58,835 nt of DNA, taken from NCBI RefSeq assembly GCF_004795105.1, contig NZ_SSBL01000037.1:1-58835 (forward strand). Direction: 5' to 3'. This document shows positions 24,630-32,833 of this stretch, piece by piece (positions within the stretch are counted from its first letter, which is position 1; the number at the start of each line of letters is the position of its first letter). Source of the DNA: Streptomyces sp. A0642. Lineage in GTDB: Bacteria > Actinomycetota > Actinomycetes > Streptomycetales > Streptomycetaceae. A program made the position numbers and the translations under genes. A model generated the notes under the pieces. It searched no databases. It was not told where the DNA came from and saw nothing but the letters and a program-made list of their open reading frames with translations.

Positions 24630-24739
24630 GTCAGGGAAAACCGCGGGCAGTTGGCCGCGCATTCCGGATTCTTCATGACGGCTTCGTGTCCGCCGTGTGA
24701 ACCCGTCCGGGCTTCGGCCGGACGCCCGGCACATCGCCG

Positions 24740-24777
24740 CGGTGTCCTCTCCCAGCCGGTGGGGGACACCGTTGACA
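24740..24777 (+). promoter_or_regulatory. Inverted repeat and -35 box upstream of GAPDH
   Basis: CGGTGTCC (24740-24747) pairs with GGACACCG (24764-24771) immediately before TTGACA (24772-24777). A -10 box is not clear; the GGTTAC/GTTACC region lies at the right spacing. The repeat could be an operator or the end of an older terminator. Confidence 0.4.
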
Positions 24778-24834
24778 TGATCAAAAGAGCGTCGGGTTAC
24801 CATATGAGCGCCGCCTAGCTCGAAAGATAAACCT

Positions 24835-26280
24835 GTGACTGTCAATGACGACTCGTTCACCAATTGGATGCACCGCGAGGAGATCGCGGAGTCGATGATC
24901 CCGATCATCGGGAAGCTGCACCGCGAGAGGGACGTCACCGTCCTTCTGCACAGCCGCTCCCTGGTGAACAAGTCGGTGGTGAGCATCCTCAAGACCCACC
25001 GATTCGCCCGGCAGATCGACGGCGAGGAGCTCTCGGTCACCGAGACCCTGCCCTTCCTCCAGGCCCTCACCACGCTCGATCTCGGCCCCTCGCAGATCGA
25101 CATCGGCATGCTCGCCGCGACGTACAAGGCCGATGACCGGGGCCTTTCGGAGGCGGAGTTCACCGCCGGCGCCGTCGCCGGTGCCACCGGTGCCAACAAG
25201 ATCGAGCGCCGTGAATCCCGCGATGTCGTGCTGTACGGCTTCGGCCGCATCGGCCGCCTGCTGGCGCGACTGCTCATCGAGAAGGCCGGCTCCGGCAACG
25301 GGCTGCGGCTGCGCGCCATCGTCGTCCGCAAGGGTGCGGGCCAGGACATCGTCAAGCGCGCCTCGCTGCTGCGCCGGGACTCCATCCACGGGCAGTTCCA
25401 GGGCACGATCACCGTGGACGAGGCGAACAACAAGATCATCGCCAACGGCAACGAGATCCAGGTGATCTACTCCGACGACCCGGCGTCGGTGGACTACACG
25501 GCGTACGGCATCAACGACGCCATCCTGATCGACAACACCGGCAAGTGGCGCGACCGCGAGGGCCTCTCCCGCCACCTCCGCCCGGGCATCGACAAGGTCG
25601 TCCTGACCGCGCCCGGCAAGGGCGACGTCCTCAACGTCGTGCACGGCGTCAACCACGACATGATCAAGCCCGACGAGCAGATCATCTCCTGCGCCTCCTG
25701 CACCACCAACGCGATCGTCCCGCCGCTGAAGGCGATGGCGGACGAGTACGGCGTCCTGCGCGGCCATGTGGAGACCATCCACTCGTTCACCAACGACCAG
25801 AACCTGCTGGACAACTACCACAGCTCCGACCGTCGCGGCCGCTCCGCGCCGCTGAACATGGTCATCACCGAGACCGGCGCCGCCTCCGCCGTCGCCAAGG
25901 CGCTCCCCGATCTGAAAGCGACGATCACGGGCAGCTCCATCCGGGTGCCGGTACCGGACGTCTCGATCGCCATGCTCAGCCTGAAGCTCGGCCGCGAGAC
26001 CACGCGCGACGAGGTCCTGGAGTACCTGCGCGACGTGTCGCTGACCTCGCCGCTCAAGCGCCAGATCGACTTCACCACCGCCCCCGACGCGGTGTCGAGC
26101 GACTTCATCGGCTCACGCCACGCCTCCATCGTCGACGCGGGCCCCACTCAGGTCGACGGTGACAACGCGATCCTCTACCTCTGGTACGACAACGAGTTCG
26201 GCTACTCCTGCCAGGTCATCCGGGTCGTGCAGCACGTCTCCGGGGTGGAGTACCCGACGTACCCCGTACCGGTTCACTGA
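24835..26280 (+). CDS. gap: Glyceraldehyde-3-phosphate dehydrogenase, long actinobacterial form
   Basis: 481 residues from a GTG, about 140 more than classical GAPDH. The first 130 residues form an extra helical domain (MHREEIAESMIPIIGKLHRERDVTVLLHSRSLVNKSVVSIL). Then come the NAD fold LYGFGRIGRLLARLLIEK, the catalytic SCASCTTNA with C289, and the C-terminal WYDNEFGYSCQVIRVV. The enzyme oxidises glyceraldehyde 3-phosphate in glycolysis. Long forms like this occur in Streptomyces beside the ordinary enzyme. The added domain may regulate or change the pathway; that is inference. The convergent EF-G gene shares the downstream hairpin. Confidence 0.93.
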   Translation: MTVNDDSFTNWMHREEIAESMIPIIGKLHRERDVTVLLHSRSLVNKSVVSILKTHRFARQIDGEELSVTETLPFLQALTTLDLGPSQIDIGMLAATYKADDRGLSEAEFTAGAVAGATGANKIERRESRDVVLYGFGRIGRLLARLLIEKAGSGNGLRLRAIVVRKGAGQDIVKRASLLRRDSIHGQFQGTITVDEANNKIIANGNEIQVIYSDDPASVDYTAYGINDAILIDNTGKWRDREGLSRHLRPGIDKVVLTAPGKGDVLNVVHGVNHDMIKPDEQIISCASCTTNAIVPPLKAMADEYGVLRGHVETIHSFTNDQNLLDNYHSSDRRGRSAPLNMVITETGAASAVAKALPDLKATITGSSIRVPVPDVSIAMLSLKLGRETTRDEVLEYLRDVSLTSPLKRQIDFTTAPDAVSSDFIGSRHASIVDAGPTQVDGDNAILYLWYDNEFGYSCQVIRVVQHVSGVEYPTYPVPVH

Positions 26281-26297
26281 TCCGGCACTCCCTGACA

Positions 26298-26345
26298 GAG
26301 GCAGGGCCGGTCCCGCCCCCTGACGGGTGGGACCGGCCCTGCCTC
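26298..26345. terminator. Bidirectional terminator, GAPDH and EF-G paralogue
   Basis: GAGGCAGGGCCGGTCCC pairs with GGGACCGGCCCTGCCTC, 17 bp perfect, loop of 14 bases. It sits between convergent stops at 26280 and 26350. Confidence 0.9.
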
Positions 26346-26349
26346 GGCG

Positions 26350-28431
26350 CTAACGGGCCGGCGCCGCGCCGGACACCGGGGCCGGGGCATAGCCCGTGGC
26401 CCGGGTGGTGAACGTGCCCCGGCCCTGCGTCCGGCTGCGCAGCCGGGTCGCGTAGCCGAACAGCTCGCCCAGCGGCACGGTCGCGGTGATCACCGCCGCG
26501 CCGCTGCGCGCGGTGGAGCCGGACACCCGGCCGCGCCGCGCCGCCAGATCGCCGAGCACCCCGCCGACGGCCTCGTCGGGCACCGTCGCCGTGAGCTCGA
26601 CCACCGGCTCCAGCAGCACCATCGCGCTGGCGCGCAGCCCCTCACGCAGCGCGAACCGCCCGGCGGTGCGGAACGCCATCTCCGAAGAGTCCTTCGGATG
26701 GGTGGCGCCATCGGTCAGCGTCACCCGCACCCCGGTCACCGGGTGTCCGCCGAGGGGGCCCTCCAGCAGCGCGTCCCGGCAGCCGGCCTCGACCGCACGG
26801 ACGTACTCCTGAGGAACCCGGCCGCCGACGACCGCCGAGCGGAAGACGAACTCCGCCGCCTCGTCACCGGTGGCCTCCCACGGTTCGACGTCGATGACCA
26901 CATGGGCGAACTGCCCGGCCCCGCCGTCCTGTTTGACGTGCCGGTACACCAGACCGGAAACGCCGCGGGCGACAGTCTCCCGGTAGGCGACCTGCGGCCG
27001 CCCGACCCTGACCTCCAGCCCGTGGGCGCGGCGGATCTTCTCCGCGGCCACCTCCAGATGCAGTTCGCCCATCCCCGAGAGCACGGTCTGACCCGTCTCC
27101 GGGTCCGTCCGCACCGCGAGCGACGGATCCTCCTCGACCAGCCGTACGAGTGCGGCCATCAGCCGTTCCGTGTCGGTGCTCCGGCGGGCCTCGACCGCCA
27201 CCGACACGACCGGATCGGCCACCGTCGGCGGTTCGAGGACCAGCGGTGCGTCCGGCGCGCTCAGCGTGGCGCCGGCCCGGGCGGCCTTGGGGCCGATGAC
27301 CGCGACGATGTCCCCGGCCACCGCCGCGTCGACGTCGACGTGCCGGTCCGCCCGGACCCGCAGGATCCGGCCGATGCGTTCGCTGCGCCGGGCGCCGACG
27401 TCGAGCACCGTCTCCCCCTTCCGGACCGTTCCCGAGTACACCCGCAGATAGGTCAGCCGGCCCGTCGCGGTCGCGTTCACCTTGAACGCGAGCGCGGCGA
27501 ACGGCGCCGCCGGATCGGCGGCCCGCTCCTGCACCGCGTCGCCGGCCGTGCCCCGTACGGGTGGCACGTCCAGCGGGGAGGGGAGATAGTCCACGACGGC
27601 CTCCAGCAGCGGCTCGGTGCCCCGGTTGCGGTACGCCGAACCGCACAGCACCACGACACCCTCGCCTGTACGGGTCAGGTCGCGCAGCGCCCCGGAGAGT
27701 GTCCGCTCGGAGAGCTCCGACCGCGCGCAGAACTCCTCCAGCGCCCCCGGGTGGAGCTCGGCGACCGCCTCCTCCAGCCGCCGCCGGCGCCGCTGAGCCT
27801 CGTCCCGCAGTTCATCGGGCACCTCCCCTTCCTCGTACGCGTCGCGGCCGTCGGCCCAGACGAGCGCCCGCATGCGGAGCAGATCCACCACTCCGGCGAA
27901 CCCTTCCTCCCGGCCGATCGGGAGCTGGACCACGAGCGGGACCGTGTGCAGCCGCTCCCGGATCGACGCGACCGCCGTGTCGAGATCGGCGCCGGCCCGG
28001 TCGAGCTTGTTGACGAACGCGATGCGGGGCACGGCGTGCCGGTCGGCCTGGCGCCACACCGACTCGCTCTGCGGTTCCACCCCGGCCACCGCGTCGAACA
28101 CGGCGATCGCGCCGTCGAGCACCCGCAGCGAACGCTCCACCTCGTCGGCGAAGTCGACGTGCCCCGGGGTGTCGATCAGGTTGATCCGGTGGCCCGCCCA
28201 CGTACAACTCACGGCGGCGGCGAAGATGGTGATGCCGCGGTCGCGTTCCTGGGAGTCGAAGTCGGTGATGGTCGTCCCGTCGTGAACCTCCCCGCGCTTG
28301 TGGGTGGTGCCGGTGGCGTAGAGGATCCGCTCGGTGACGGTGGTCTTGCCGGCGTCCACGTGGGCGAGGATGCCCAGATTGCGAACGGCGCTGAGCGCGC
28401 TGGTGGGTTGACGGTGCAGTTCGGTACGCAC
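26350..28431 (-). CDS. Elongation factor G paralogue
   Basis: 693 residues, the length of EF-G. G-domain motifs are all present: AHVDAGKTT (23-31), GIT switch with RDRGITIF, DTPGHVDF, NKLDRAG and CGSAYRN. Domains II to V follow, with GRLTYLRVYSGTV, GMGELHLEV and the C-terminal GELFGYATRLRSRTQGRGTFT typical of EF-G. It is not next to ribosomal protein genes, so it is the secondary copy. Such paralogues may act in ribosome recycling or stress translation, or resemble tetracycline-protection proteins; the sequence cannot decide. The GTG start follows AAAGG eleven bases upstream. Confidence 0.92.
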   Translation of the reverse strand: MRTELHRQPTSALSAVRNLGILAHVDAGKTTVTERILYATGTTHKRGEVHDGTTITDFDSQERDRGITIFAAAVSCTWAGHRINLIDTPGHVDFADEVERSLRVLDGAIAVFDAVAGVEPQSESVWRQADRHAVPRIAFVNKLDRAGADLDTAVASIRERLHTVPLVVQLPIGREEGFAGVVDLLRMRALVWADGRDAYEEGEVPDELRDEAQRRRRRLEEAVAELHPGALEEFCARSELSERTLSGALRDLTRTGEGVVVLCGSAYRNRGTEPLLEAVVDYLPSPLDVPPVRGTAGDAVQERAADPAAPFAALAFKVNATATGRLTYLRVYSGTVRKGETVLDVGARRSERIGRILRVRADRHVDVDAAVAGDIVAVIGPKAARAGATLSAPDAPLVLEPPTVADPVVSVAVEARRSTDTERLMAALVRLVEEDPSLAVRTDPETGQTVLSGMGELHLEVAAEKIRRAHGLEVRVGRPQVAYRETVARGVSGLVYRHVKQDGGAGQFAHVVIDVEPWEATGDEAAEFVFRSAVVGGRVPQEYVRAVEAGCRDALLEGPLGGHPVTGVRVTLTDGATHPKDSSEMAFRTAGRFALREGLRASAMVLLEPVVELTATVPDEAVGGVLGDLAARRGRVSGSTARSGAAVITATVPLGELFGYATRLRSRTQGRGTFTTRATGYAPAPVSGAAPAR

Positions 28432-28559
28432 GGTCCGTGGCCTTTCGGATGATCCGGAAGAAGACGGCGCGATGCCCGGACGAGCGGCTGTTCACGGAGC
28501 CGCGGAGCCCTGGCCGTCCATGGCGGGGCGCGCGGTGGCGCCCCCGGGTGGACGGTCCG

Positions 28560-28694
28560 TCAGAAGGCGGAAGGGGACCAGGTGTTCGTCGCGGGTGTCC
28601 GGGGCCGGCCGCGCAGCCGGCGCCGGGCGGAGGTGGACACCAGGATCACCTCGTACCGCGACGGGGGAACGACGACAGCGGTGCGGTAGCGCAC
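28560..28694 (-). CDS. Small protein, 44 aa
   Basis: GTG start with GAGGGGAG eight bases upstream. The product begins MRYRTAVVVPPSRYEVILVSTS and continues with an Arg-rich stretch, ending NTWSPSAF. It is basic, without a signal peptide. I recognise no family. It lies 128 bp before the EF-G gene on the same strand and could be co-transcribed. The good ribosome site and non-repetitive start support it, but coding status is not certain. Confidence 0.45.
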   Translation of the reverse strand: MRYRTAVVVPPSRYEVILVSTSARRRLRGRPRTPATNTWSPSAF

Positions 28695-28864
28695 GGCACG
28701 TCTCCCCTCATGGTCACGGTGCGCGCCGTGTCGTAGGACCGGCGGGCGATGTCGTGGTGAGTCTAGGGAACGGCATACGGGCGGGGGAACCGCTTTTCCG
28801 CGTCCGGCCTCCGGTCCCGGGCTCGGGCTTCTCGGCCCCCGGGGACGCGCCCCGGGACCTGGTG

Positions 28865-29170
28865 CTACCGGCCCGGCCGGGCGATGCCCCGGACCGCGTC
28901 CGCCGCGCGGCGGACGCCGCGCCGGGTCCGGGGGGTCAGCGCCCCGCACCGTCGCAGCGCGCTCCGGCCGCAGCCGCGCCACTCGGCGGGGGAGACGCCC
29001 GGCCCGTGGCCGGTACGGGTGATCAGCGCGTTCACCGGCGTCAGCGGGTCCAGGGCCAGGGTGGTGCGGGCCAGCAGGACCCCGATCACCAGGGGGGCGA
29101 AGGTGACGGCCAGCGTGGTGCCGGTGCTGGTCATCTGCCGCAGGCGGGGGCGGGGCGCGTCGGGTGCCAT
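28865..29170 (-). CDS. Small membrane protein, 101 aa
   Basis: ATG with GGAATGACGTC before it. Residues of about 14-33 (TGTTLAVTFAPLVIGVLLAR) form one membrane helix, followed by LALDPLTPVNALITRTG and an Arg-rich tail to the end. The family is not recognised. The same-strand DUF2510 gene lies just upstream. The C-terminal Arg-rich sequence could be partly an artefact of high GC, so the exact end is open. Confidence 0.45.
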   Translation of the reverse strand: MAPDAPRPRLRQMTSTGTTLAVTFAPLVIGVLLARTTLALDPLTPVNALITRTGHGPGVSPAEWRGCGRSALRRCGALTPRTRRGVRRAADAVRGIARPGR

Positions 29171-29257
29171 GACGTCATTCCAGCAGCGGCGGCCCGGCGT
29201 GGGATCGGGTGGCGTACTCAGTCCGGACGGCCCGGGTACTCACCCGGGCCGTCCGGG

Positions 29258-30148
29258 TCATGCGTCGGTACCCGGACCGGAGCCGGTGCCCGAGGCGGCC
29301 TTGATGCCCTCGGTGATGTCGTCCAGCACGGACAGGCCGGGCGCCTTGGCGTTGATGTCGAAGCCGGAACGTACGACGACCAGCATGTCCTCGGCGTGCG
29401 GCGAGGGGAACGCCAGCGACTCCACGTACCCGTCGTCGCCGTTCTTCGTGACCACCTTCCAGCGCACCCGGTAGCCCTGCTGGCCGGCCACCGTGACCGC
29501 CTCGGACTTCAGCTGCTCGTGCGAGGTGATGCCGCCGTATATCTTCTCGCCGTACGACTCCTCGGCATTGGCCGCGATGTCCTTCTCGGCCGTGGCCTTC
29601 GCGGTCCTGGTGGTCAGCTTCAGCGCCTCGGCCGGCGCGGAGAACACTCCGCCGCGCACGCACTTCTCCCCGCTGTCCCCGGGGCAGGCGTACGTCCCCG
29701 TGGTCACCCCGGCGCCCATGCCCGACTCGCCGGTCCAGCCGTCGGGGACCGGGATGCTGATGCCGCTGGCCATGTCCGTCGCGTAGCCGTCCTCGGTCCC
29801 GGGCCGCTTCTGCTCGGGCGTCCCGCCGCCGCCCTTGCCCCCGCTGCCGCCCGGCGCACCGGGCCGGCGGCTGGTATCGGGGGACGGCGAGGCGGACGGG
29901 GCCGCCGCGGTGTTCCCGGTCCTGCCGGAGTCGTCCGTCAGCACGTACACACCGCCGCCGATGGCGGCGAGGACCACCACGGCCGCGGTGATGCCGGCGC
30001 CGATGCGTATGCGGCGGCTGCGGCGCGCGGCCGGCGGTACGCGGAGCTGATCGGTCCACCGAGTGCCGTCCCACCAGCGTTCCTGGATGGGACCAAATCC
30101 TGTGTACCCGGGGTCTGGATGCCAGCCGGGCGGGCTCGTCTGCGTCAC
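29258..30148 (-). CDS. DUF2510-domain single-span membrane protein
   Basis: 296 residues from GTG. The first 35 residues are a DUF2510 domain: PPGWHPDPGYTGFGPIQERWWDGTRWTDQLR. A membrane helix follows at about 52-70 (IGAGITAAVVVLAAIGGGVYVL), then a Ser/Pro/Gly-rich linker and an extracytoplasmic domain from about 125 (GISIPVPDGWTGESG, CPGDSGEKCVRGGVFS, GQQGYRVRWKVVTKNG). DUF2510 is a short Trp-rich module common in actinobacterial membrane proteins, of unknown role. TACGGT seven bases before the GTG suggests a leaderless or near-leaderless mRNA. Upstream extension to 30247 is not supported. Confidence 0.85.
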   Translation of the reverse strand: MTQTSPPGWHPDPGYTGFGPIQERWWDGTRWTDQLRVPPAARRSRRIRIGAGITAAVVVLAAIGGGVYVLTDDSGRTGNTAAAPSASPSPDTSRRPGAPGGSGGKGGGGTPEQKRPGTEDGYATDMASGISIPVPDGWTGESGMGAGVTTGTYACPGDSGEKCVRGGVFSAPAEALKLTTRTAKATAEKDIAANAEESYGEKIYGGITSHEQLKSEAVTVAGQQGYRVRWKVVTKNGDDGYVESLAFPSPHAEDMLVVVRSGFDINAKAPGLSVLDDITEGIKAASGTGSGPGTDA

Positions 30149-30155
30149 GGCAGCC

Positions 30156-30161
30156 ACCGTA
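30156..30161 (-). promoter_or_regulatory. -10 box for a near-leaderless DUF2510 transcript
   Basis: TACGGT on the minus strand ends seven bases before the GTG. The -35 box is not clear. Confidence 0.35.
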
Positions 30162-30294
30162 GCCGGGTTGCGTGAGAATCCTATGAATCGGATGAGCGGA
30201 CGGACGCCGGTATCGCGCGCCGGAAGCCGTTCTGCCACCTTCCTCACCTGGCGGGGCGGAGGAAGCGGGCCGTGCCTGTCCGGCGGTCTTCGCC

Positions 30295-30300
30295 TAGGGT
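30295..30300 (+). promoter_or_regulatory. -10 box for a leaderless transcript
   Basis: TAGGGT, six bases (CCAGGC), then the ATG at 30307. No ribosome site fits between them. Confidence 0.55.
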
Positions 30301-30306
30301 CCAGGC

Positions 30307-30684
30307 ATGAGCGTGAGCAACGAGGAGGAACGGTCCGTGCGGGCGGCCGTCGAGGGCGAACTGAGGCTGCTCGACCCGGGCGTGCGGGCCTCGCCCGACG
30401 CGGTGACCCGGCTCCTCGACCCGGAGTTCACCGAGTTCGGCGCCTCCGGGCGGAGGTACGACAGGACGTCGATCCTGGCCGTCACGTCCGCCGTGGACGA
30501 GAACGCCCCCGAGCCGGCCGCCGCCACCGAGATGTCCGGTGTGCTGCTGGGCCCCGGCCTCGTCCATCTGACCTACGTCTCCGAAAACAACGGCCTTCGC
30601 GTCAGGCGCAGTTCGCTCTGGCGGCGGTCGGATGCGCACTGGCGGCTGTACTTCCATCAGGGAACGCCCGCCGGTCCGTCGTGA
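30307..30684 (+). CDS. NTF2-like (DUF4440-type) protein, 125 aa
   Basis: 125 residues. VRAAVEGELRLLDPGVRASPDAVTRLLDPEFTEFGASGRRYDRTSILAV is the usual front of DUF4440/NTF2-like proteins, followed by strands MSGVLLGPGLVHLTYVSE and RRSSLWRRSDAHWRLYFHQGTP, the last being the family hallmark (SLWR...WR...FHQGT). Such proteins form a small cone-shaped fold used as a binding pocket or light enzyme. No partner is apparent. The ATG lies six bases after TAGGGT, so translation probably begins at the 5' end of the mRNA. Confidence 0.9.
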   Translation: MSVSNEEERSVRAAVEGELRLLDPGVRASPDAVTRLLDPEFTEFGASGRRYDRTSILAVTSAVDENAPEPAAATEMSGVLLGPGLVHLTYVSENNGLRVRRSSLWRRSDAHWRLYFHQGTPAGPS

Positions 30685-30726
30685 CCTGCCGCCGGATATC
30701 GGGAGGACGGCTCCCGGGCTCCCGCG

Positions 30727-30732
30727 TAGGGT
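30727..30732 (+). promoter_or_regulatory. -10 box for a leaderless S66 peptidase transcript
   Basis: TAGGGT, six bases (CCTCGG), then ATG at 30739; the same geometry as the preceding gene. Confidence 0.55.
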
Positions 30733-30738
30733 CCTCGG

Positions 30739-31782
30739 ATGACGGCACCCCAGTACCCCACCAAACCCCGGCCAGGCGACCGCGTCGCCGTACTGTCCCC
30801 CTCGTCCGGGCTTCCGGGCATCCTCCCGCTGCCTTACGAACTGGGCCTGCGCAGGCTCCGTGAGGACTTCGGGCTCGATCCCGTGGAGTACCCGACGACC
30901 CGGAAGATGGGCTCCACTCCGCAGGAGCGGGCCGCCGACCTCCACGCGGCCTTCGCCGACCCGGCGATCAAGGCGGTCATCTCCAGCATCGGCGGGGACG
31001 ACCAGATCACCGTGCTGCCGCATCTGGACGGCGAACTGCTGCGCACCCACCCCAAGCCGTTCTTCGGCTACAGCGACAACACCAATCTGCTGGTGTTCCT
31101 CGACAACCTCGGCATCGTCGGCTACCACGGTGGATCGGTGATGGTGGAGTGGGGCCGCCCCGGCGCCATGCACCCGTTGACGGCCGAGTCGCTGCGGGCG
31201 GCGCTCTTCACCCGAGGGGAGTGGGAGTTGACCCCGGCGAAGGAGACCGGCAGCGTCAACAGCCCCTGGGAGGATCCGCGCACCTTCGAGCAGGAACCCG
31301 CGATGCTGCCCGCCGACGGCTGGACCTGGCACAACGCCGGGCGGGTCGTCGAGGGGGCCGGCTGGGGCGGCAATCTGGAGATCCTGTCCTGGCTGCTCAT
31401 GGCCGGCCGGGGGATCCGCCCGGCCGCCGAGTACGAGGGCCGGGTGCTGTTCCTCGAAACGTCTGAGGACATGCCGAGCGCCGACGAGGTGTACTGGATC
31501 CTGCGGAGTATGGGCGAGCGCGGACTCCTTCGCCGGTTCCCGGCGCTGCTGATGGGGCGGGCCAAGAACTGGTCCTTCGCGCAGCCCTTCGACGCCGCAG
31601 CCGGGCAGTTGTACCGGGAACGGCAGCGGGAGGCGGTGCTGCGGGCTCTGCGCGAGTACGCCCCCGAGACCATGGCGGTCTTCGATGTCGACTTCGGTCA
31701 CACGGACCCGCAGGTGATCATCCCGTTCGGCGGCCGTGTGCGCGTGGACGGGGTGGCCCGCCGGGTGGTGGTGACGTACTAG
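30739..31782 (+). CDS. S66-family peptidase (MccF/LD-carboxypeptidase-like)
   Basis: 347 residues. KPRPGDRVAVLSPSSGLPG opens the S66 fold. The nucleophile is in FFGYSDNTNL (S112), and the acid and base are E214 in GGNLE and H321 in FGHTDP, giving the Ser-Glu-His triad of the family. Members cleave L,D-amide bonds in murein peptides or, as in MccF, hydrolyse microcin C7-type acyl-sulfamoyl adenylates for self-protection. Sequence length and the YWILRSMGERGLLRRFPALLMGRAK loop point more to the MccF-like group, but this is a memory-based judgement. No signal peptide, so it acts in the cytosol. Confidence 0.9.
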   Translation: MTAPQYPTKPRPGDRVAVLSPSSGLPGILPLPYELGLRRLREDFGLDPVEYPTTRKMGSTPQERAADLHAAFADPAIKAVISSIGGDDQITVLPHLDGELLRTHPKPFFGYSDNTNLLVFLDNLGIVGYHGGSVMVEWGRPGAMHPLTAESLRAALFTRGEWELTPAKETGSVNSPWEDPRTFEQEPAMLPADGWTWHNAGRVVEGAGWGGNLEILSWLLMAGRGIRPAAEYEGRVLFLETSEDMPSADEVYWILRSMGERGLLRRFPALLMGRAKNWSFAQPFDAAAGQLYRERQREAVLRALREYAPETMAVFDVDFGHTDPQVIIPFGGRVRVDGVARRVVVTY

Positions 31783-31811
31783 GGGGCGGAGCCGGCGCCT
31801 GCCCGGTCTTC

Positions 31812-31822
31812 TGGTCCGACCA
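31812..31822. promoter_or_regulatory. FadR-type operator before the regulator gene
   Basis: TGGTC-C-GACCA, a perfect 11-bp palindrome 82 bp before the regulator start. The lut promoter carries the same core, so autoregulation is likely. Confidence 0.65.
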
Positions 31823-31903
31823 CATGCCCTGTGTGACATAGTGGGGAGATTCGGAAAGAGCGGTCGGCGACGGAACGGCTCCGGCCGGGGCAGGGGGTGG
31901 CGG

Positions 31904-32635
31904 ATGCCCGCGGAATGGCAGCCCGTACGGCAGTCGCGGACGCATGAACTGGTGCTCCAGACCATTGAGCAGCGCGTGTTGGCCGGTGACCTCAAGGCCG
32001 GCGACCGCCTGCCGCCCGAACGGGAACTCGCCCCGGTCCTCGGCGTCAGCCGGTCGGCCCTGCGGGAGGCGCTGCGGGTCCTGGAGACCATCGGCGTCCT
32101 GGTGGCCCAGCCGGGCCGGGGGCCGGATGCCGGGGCGCGCATCGTCCGCAACCCCGACGACGCGCTCGGACGGCTGCTCAGGCTGCATTTCGCACTCGGC
32201 AGTTACAGCTTGGAGGACATGCTGGAAGCGCGCGTCGTCCTGGAGCGGTCCAGCTTCGAGGCCGCCGCGCGGCACGCCTTGGAGGAGGACCTGGGCGAGG
32301 CCGAGGCCCTGGTCGTACGGATGGGGGAGCCGGATGTCGACGTGTCCGAGTTCAACGACCTGGACACCCGCTTCCACGTCCGGATCGCCCGCAGTTCCGG
32401 CAACGAACTGACCTCCACGCTGACGTCCGCCGTACGGGAGTCGGTCCGCCCGCTCATCCTCCGCGCCCTGGAGGCGGCCGAGGACTGGCCCGCCACCGCC
32501 GCCGCCCTCAACGCGGACCACGCCGAGCTGCTCCGCCTCGTGCGGGCGGGCGAGGGTCCGCGTGCCGCCGATGTGGTCGAGGCGCACATCCGGGGACTGC
32601 ACGGGAAGCTGGTCGACGAGAAGACCCTCATCTGA
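31904..32635 (+). CDS. FadR-family (GntR/FCD) regulator of lutABC
   Basis: 243 residues from ATG with CAGGGGG upstream. The winged helix is at about 10-75: THELVLQTIEQRVLAGDLKAGDRLPPERELAPVLGVSRSALREALRVLETIGVLV. An FCD ligand domain follows: LEARVVLERSSFEAAARHA, FNDLDTRFHVRIARSSGNELTSTL, HAELLRLVRAGEG with the usual metal-binding His and Asp. FCD regulators often bind lactate, glycolate or other organic acids. It sits directly before lutABC, with matching palindromes at both promoters, so it is most likely a lactate-responsive repressor. Confidence 0.92.
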   Translation: MPAEWQPVRQSRTHELVLQTIEQRVLAGDLKAGDRLPPERELAPVLGVSRSALREALRVLETIGVLVAQPGRGPDAGARIVRNPDDALGRLLRLHFALGSYSLEDMLEARVVLERSSFEAAARHALEEDLGEAEALVVRMGEPDVDVSEFNDLDTRFHVRIARSSGNELTSTLTSAVRESVRPLILRALEAAEDWPATAAALNADHAELLRLVRAGEGPRAADVVEAHIRGLHGKLVDEKTLI

Positions 32636-32763
32636 CCTGTACCGAACCCGGCCCCGCCGTCACGGAACCCCGCCCGGGGGCGCCGTGACGGCTTTTGCGT
32701 GGGCGGAGCCGGGGCCACCCGTTCGCCGGTGCCGTTCTCGTTCCCGCACCAGCACGGCCGTAG

Positions 32764-32778
32764 TATGGTCAGACCATA
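32764..32778. promoter_or_regulatory. FadR-type operator in the lutA promoter
   Basis: TATGGTC-A-GACCATA, a perfect 15-bp palindrome with the TGGTC-N-GACCA core. TAGTAT at 32761-32766 may be the -10 box, so bound regulator would block the promoter. Confidence 0.75.
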
Positions 32779-32833
32779 GAACGCACGAACATTACCTCTG
32801 GAACACCACGCTGAGAATTGACGGGGGAGACCC

